From Streptomyces tsukubensis (GTDB lineage Bacteria; Actinomycetota; Actinomycetes; Streptomycetales; Streptomycetaceae), in NCBI RefSeq assembly GCF_003932715.1, contig NZ_CP020700.1, positions 4,610,501 to 4,674,500 of the forward strand: 64,000 bases of DNA. Direction: 5' to 3'. This document shows positions 61,415-64,000 of this stretch, one piece after another. Position 1 is the first letter of the stretch; each line of letters starts with the position of its first letter. The position numbers were made by a program, and so were the translations under genes. The notes under the pieces were generated by a model. The model saw only the letters and a program-made list of their open reading frames with translations, ran no database searches and had not been told where the DNA came from.

Positions 61415-64000
61415 ATGAAGAGGGACGGCTTCATTTCGTACAGCCACAAAAGGGACATCGAGCTGGCGCAGGCGTTACAGCGCGGGCTCCACCAGTTGGC
61501 CCGGCCGTGGACGAGACGGCCCGTCCTCAGTGTCTTCCGGGACACGACCAGCCTGTCCGCCAACCACGATCTGTGGTCGTCGATCCTCAAAGAGCTGGAG
61601 CAGACCCGGTACTTCATCTATCTGGCCTCACCGGAGGCCGCCCAGTCACGCTGGGTCCGCAAGGAGATCCAGTTCTGGCTGGACAACCGCCCACTGGACC
61701 GCTTCCTGATCGCGGTCAGCTCGGGGAAGGTGGTGTGGGACCAAGAGGCCGGGGACTTCGACTGGGAGCGGACGGACGCTCTGCCCGATCTGCTGCGGGG
61801 GCAGTTCACGACCGAACCCCTGTGGGTGGACCTGACCCGGATCCGGGAAGGCAGCAAATACTCCCTGCGGCAGGCGGAGTTCCGGGATGCGGTCGGGACC
61901 CTGGCCGCGCCGCTGCACGGAGTCGGCAAGGACGCGCTCGACAGCGAGGACATCCGGCAGCACCGTCTCTCGGCCCGACTGCGGCGTGGCGCGATCTCGG
62001 GTCTGGTGGTGCTGCTGGTCACGGCGCTGGCGGCGGGCGGTCTCGCGTTACAGCAGCGGAACGAGGCGCTGAACCGGGCGCGGACCTCGGCGTCACAGGC
62101 GCTGGCGGCGCGGGCGCTGGAGACGCTGGACGCGGATCCGCGGAAGGCGGCGCAGTTCGCGCTGTACGCGGAGAAGGTCAAGCCGACGGCTGATTCGGCG
62201 CAGGCACTGGCGGCGACCGTGGCGGCCAACAGCCATGTGGAGCGCCATCTGAAGCCCGGCTCCGACAAGGTGAGTGCATTCATCGGCTCGCGGTCCCGGC
62301 CGCCGGCCCAGGTCGCGATCAGCCGAGACGGCGGAATACTCGCCTACTACGCAGCCTCCGGCTCCGACCGGGTGCATATCTACGACATCCGGGCCGGACG
62401 GCAGCTGAAGACCCTCCCGGCGCGTTACAACGGGGCGGTCGGGGGGAGACTCGAACTCAGCTCGGACGGCGCCGTGCTGGCCGTGGAAGGAGTGCAACAC
62501 CTGGTCGAAGTGTGGGATGTGCGGAAGGCCCGGCTGCTGCGTTCCAGAACGATGGGTAACCCGGAGGATCTCAGCAACGTCGAGACGAATCTGCGGGCGA
62601 TGGCCCTCTCCTCGGACGGCCGTCGGCTCGCCACTGCGCAGGCCACTTCGGGTACGCGTGAACTCCACATCAGCATTCTGGACACAGTGACAGGGCAGGT
62701 CGTCCACGAGGATTCGACGGGTTCCGAGGGAGTGCACATCGGTCTTGCCTTTGTGAAGGACAGCCACCGGTTGCTTGCGCTCGACGCGCTGGAGGGTTCG
62801 ACCCGCGTCCACGACCCGTTGCGCGGCACCTGGAGCACCGCCAGGAAACTGGACGGATACCCTGCGAAGCCCAGGGACGTCGATACGGAAGTGTCCTCCG
62901 GAGCCGAACAGGCCGCGCTCGTGTTCCCGGACGGGAGAACGCAGCTCTGGGACCTCGTCACCGGCAGACGGATCGCCTCTCTGGCGACGGACGGGCCCGA
63001 CATCATGACCCTCCCGGATCCTGAAGTCCGTCTTCTCGCCGGGGCTCGGGGCGGAACGGTGACGATGTACGACCGGAAGCTGGGACAGGACCGGGTGCTC
63101 GGGGCCTTCAGCTTCCCGGTCCAGAATCTGGCGGTCTCCGGAGACGGCCGGTGGGTGGCTGCCGGGTCGGACGACGGCGCGATCTCCCTCTTCTCCACGG
63201 ACGCCCGGCGTGCCGGTGCGGTGCTTCCGAACACGGACGGGCTGAAGGCCGGGGCACTGTCGTCGGACGGTCGGGTCGCCCTCCGCATCCTGCGCCGGCA
63301 GCCGGTGGATGTATGGACGGTCGGCAAGGGCGAAGGAGGGCTGAAGCGGGTCGTCCGGCTGCCGACGGTGTTCAACGACGAACGCCCGGACATCGGCGTG
63401 ACGGTGACGTCCGACGGAGCCCGGCTGGCCTCACTGGAACGCGGAGAACTGCGGATGTGGGACACCCGCACGGGTCGGATGATCGGTGATCCCGTTGTGT
63501 ACAGGCCCATGCTGGGGTCTCGCTTCGGCAGTCAGCTCTTCTTCCTGGCCGATGACGTCCATCTGGTGGGTGTCTGGGAGGAGGGCGTGCTGATCGTCGA
63601 CTCGCGGACCGGAAAGGTCCGGCAGCAGTTGTACCGGAAAGCCGACGCCACCCAGTTGGTGGTCAGCGGCGACCGGGAGCACCTGGTGCTGCTGGACACA
63701 TCGGCGGACGAGGTCTCGGTGTGGCGGTCGGCCGGTGAGGCGCGGCTGGAGAAGGTACGCACGGTGGGCGTCGACGGCGAGGCGGATGACGTGTCGTTGA
63801 GCCACAGTGGCAAGAAGGCCGCAGTGCTTGCCGGGGACGGCAGGATCTCCTTCATCGACACCCCCTCGGGGCGGATCACCGACGGTGCCGTGCTGTCGCA
63901 GTCCGGACGCGGATCGGTGGTCTTGAGCCGGGACGGCAGGATCGCCGCCCGGGCTTTCAGCTCCCGCGACGATGTGGGAGTGCGCTTCTGGGACACGGGC
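61415..64000 (+). CDS. TIR domain / transmembrane / WD40-repeat protein (C-terminus outside window)
   Basis: At least 862 residues, still open at the right edge. The N-terminus is a TIR domain: DGFISYSHKRDIELAQALQR, then RPVLSVFRDTTSLSANHDLW, TRYFIYLASPEAAQSRWVRKE; the last Glu is at the place of the catalytic Glu of TIR NADases. A single membrane helix follows (ISGLVVLLVTALAAGGLAL, ~190-210), then a coiled region (QRNEALNRARTSASQALAAR) and many WD40 beta-propeller repeats (for example VHIYDIRAGRQL, VEVWDVRKARLL, ISLFSTDARRAG, LRMWDTRTGRMI). ATG 61415 is preferred over ATG 61400 and GTG 61391. Likely a membrane-tethered signalling or defence protein. Confidence 0.9.
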   Translation, partial: MKRDGFISYSHKRDIELAQALQRGLHQLARPWTRRPVLSVFRDTTSLSANHDLWSSILKELEQTRYFIYLASPEAAQSRWVRKEIQFWLDNRPLDRFLIAVSSGKVVWDQEAGDFDWERTDALPDLLRGQFTTEPLWVDLTRIREGSKYSLRQAEFRDAVGTLAAPLHGVGKDALDSEDIRQHRLSARLRRGAISGLVVLLVTALAAGGLALQQRNEALNRARTSASQALAARALETLDADPRKAAQFALYAEKVKPTADSAQALAATVAANSHVERHLKPGSDKVSAFIGSRSRPPAQVAISRDGGILAYYAASGSDRVHIYDIRAGRQLKTLPARYNGAVGGRLELSSDGAVLAVEGVQHLVEVWDVRKARLLRSRTMGNPEDLSNVETNLRAMALSSDGRRLATAQATSGTRELHISILDTVTGQVVHEDSTGSEGVHIGLAFVKDSHRLLALDALEGSTRVHDPLRGTWSTARKLDGYPAKPRDVDTEVSSGAEQAALVFPDGRTQLWDLVTGRRIASLATDGPDIMTLPDPEVRLLAGARGGTVTMYDRKLGQDRVLGAFSFPVQNLAVSGDGRWVAAGSDDGAISLFSTDARRAGAVLPNTDGLKAGALSSDGRVALRILRRQPVDVWTVGKGEGGLKRVVRLPTVFNDERPDIGVTVTSDGARLASLERGELRMWDTRTGRMIGDPVVYRPMLGSRFGSQLFFLADDVHLVGVWEEGVLIVDSRTGKVRQQLYRKADATQLVVSGDREHLVLLDTSADEVSVWRSAGEARLEKVRTVGVDGEADDVSLSHSGKKAAVLAGDGRISFIDTPSGRITDGAVLSQSGRGSVVLSRDGRIAARAFSSRDDVGVRFWDTG

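Overview
The window is chromosomal DNA of a Streptomyces. The evidence is the very high GC content, GTG/TTG starts, ATGA-type gene overlaps, a Streptomyces-like 16S-23S-5S operon without spacer tRNAs, and several genes typical of the genus: sigE-cseABC, bldN-rsbN, a bdtA-like gene, rex-hemACD and a DUF397/WhiJ-like cluster. Gene order agrees with the core region I remember around sigE, ilvD, proC, trpS, bldN and hemA in S. coelicolor. I see no insertion sequence, prophage, tRNA or CRISPR array. Species cannot be assigned from this alone.

Layout. 1-3183 (minus): the cell-envelope stress operon sigE-cseA-cseB-cseC, cut at the left edge inside cseC. 3596-9409: mutY, a PAP2 phosphatase, a membrane-anchored hypothetical, then disA (c-di-AMP) and radA (recombination). 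9684-17655: a large sigma-like/zinc-motif/BACON fusion, a Cys-rich hypothetical, a Ppx/GppA-type phosphatase, a sugar-phosphate isomerase-like gene coupled to a TetR regulator, and ilvD. 17779-26830: a receptor Ser/Thr kinase, SH3b and membrane hypotheticals, a methyltransferase, an ECF41 sigma factor with its probable target oxidoreductase, an ABC exporter, and proC. 26922-28108 (minus): trpS behind a Trp-Trp leader peptide and attenuator. 28140-33884 (plus): a complete rRNA operon.

33960-44462: a HAD hydrolase, a histone-deacetylase-like hydrolase, a conserved hypothetical, a small bdtA-like HTH protein, ribosomal protein bS22, an epimerase and an acyltransferase. These run convergently into rsbN and bldN (developmental ECF sigma and its anti-sigma), which are followed by a HAD phosphatase and a glutaredoxin-like protein. 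44784-52092: the haem/sirohaem biosynthesis block rex-hemA-hemC-hemD, preceded by Crp-like and Rex operator sequences, with hemB a little further on. 52300-64000 is more accessory: a P450/glutamine-synthetase-like pair, an NmrA-like oxidoreductase, a secreted-hydrolase-like orphan, a GH19 chitinase behind a DasR-type site, a WhiJ-like/DUF397/ATPase trio, an imine-reductase-like gene, and a TIR-transmembrane-WD40 protein that runs off the right edge.

Functionally the window is rich in envelope sensing (SigE/Cse, the BACON fusion, the receptor kinase, TIR-WD40), development (BldN/RsbN, bdtA-like, WhiJ-like trio) and redox-controlled tetrapyrrole synthesis (Rex, Hem). The most notable regulatory sites seen directly are the trpS attenuator, the ECF41 promoter with exact 16-nt spacing, a Crp-like half-site pair beside the Rex operator, a palindrome over the ABC-transporter start codon, and two perfect inverted repeats in the WhiJ-like/ATPase divergent promoter. 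Coordinates of short sites were counted by hand and may be off by one.
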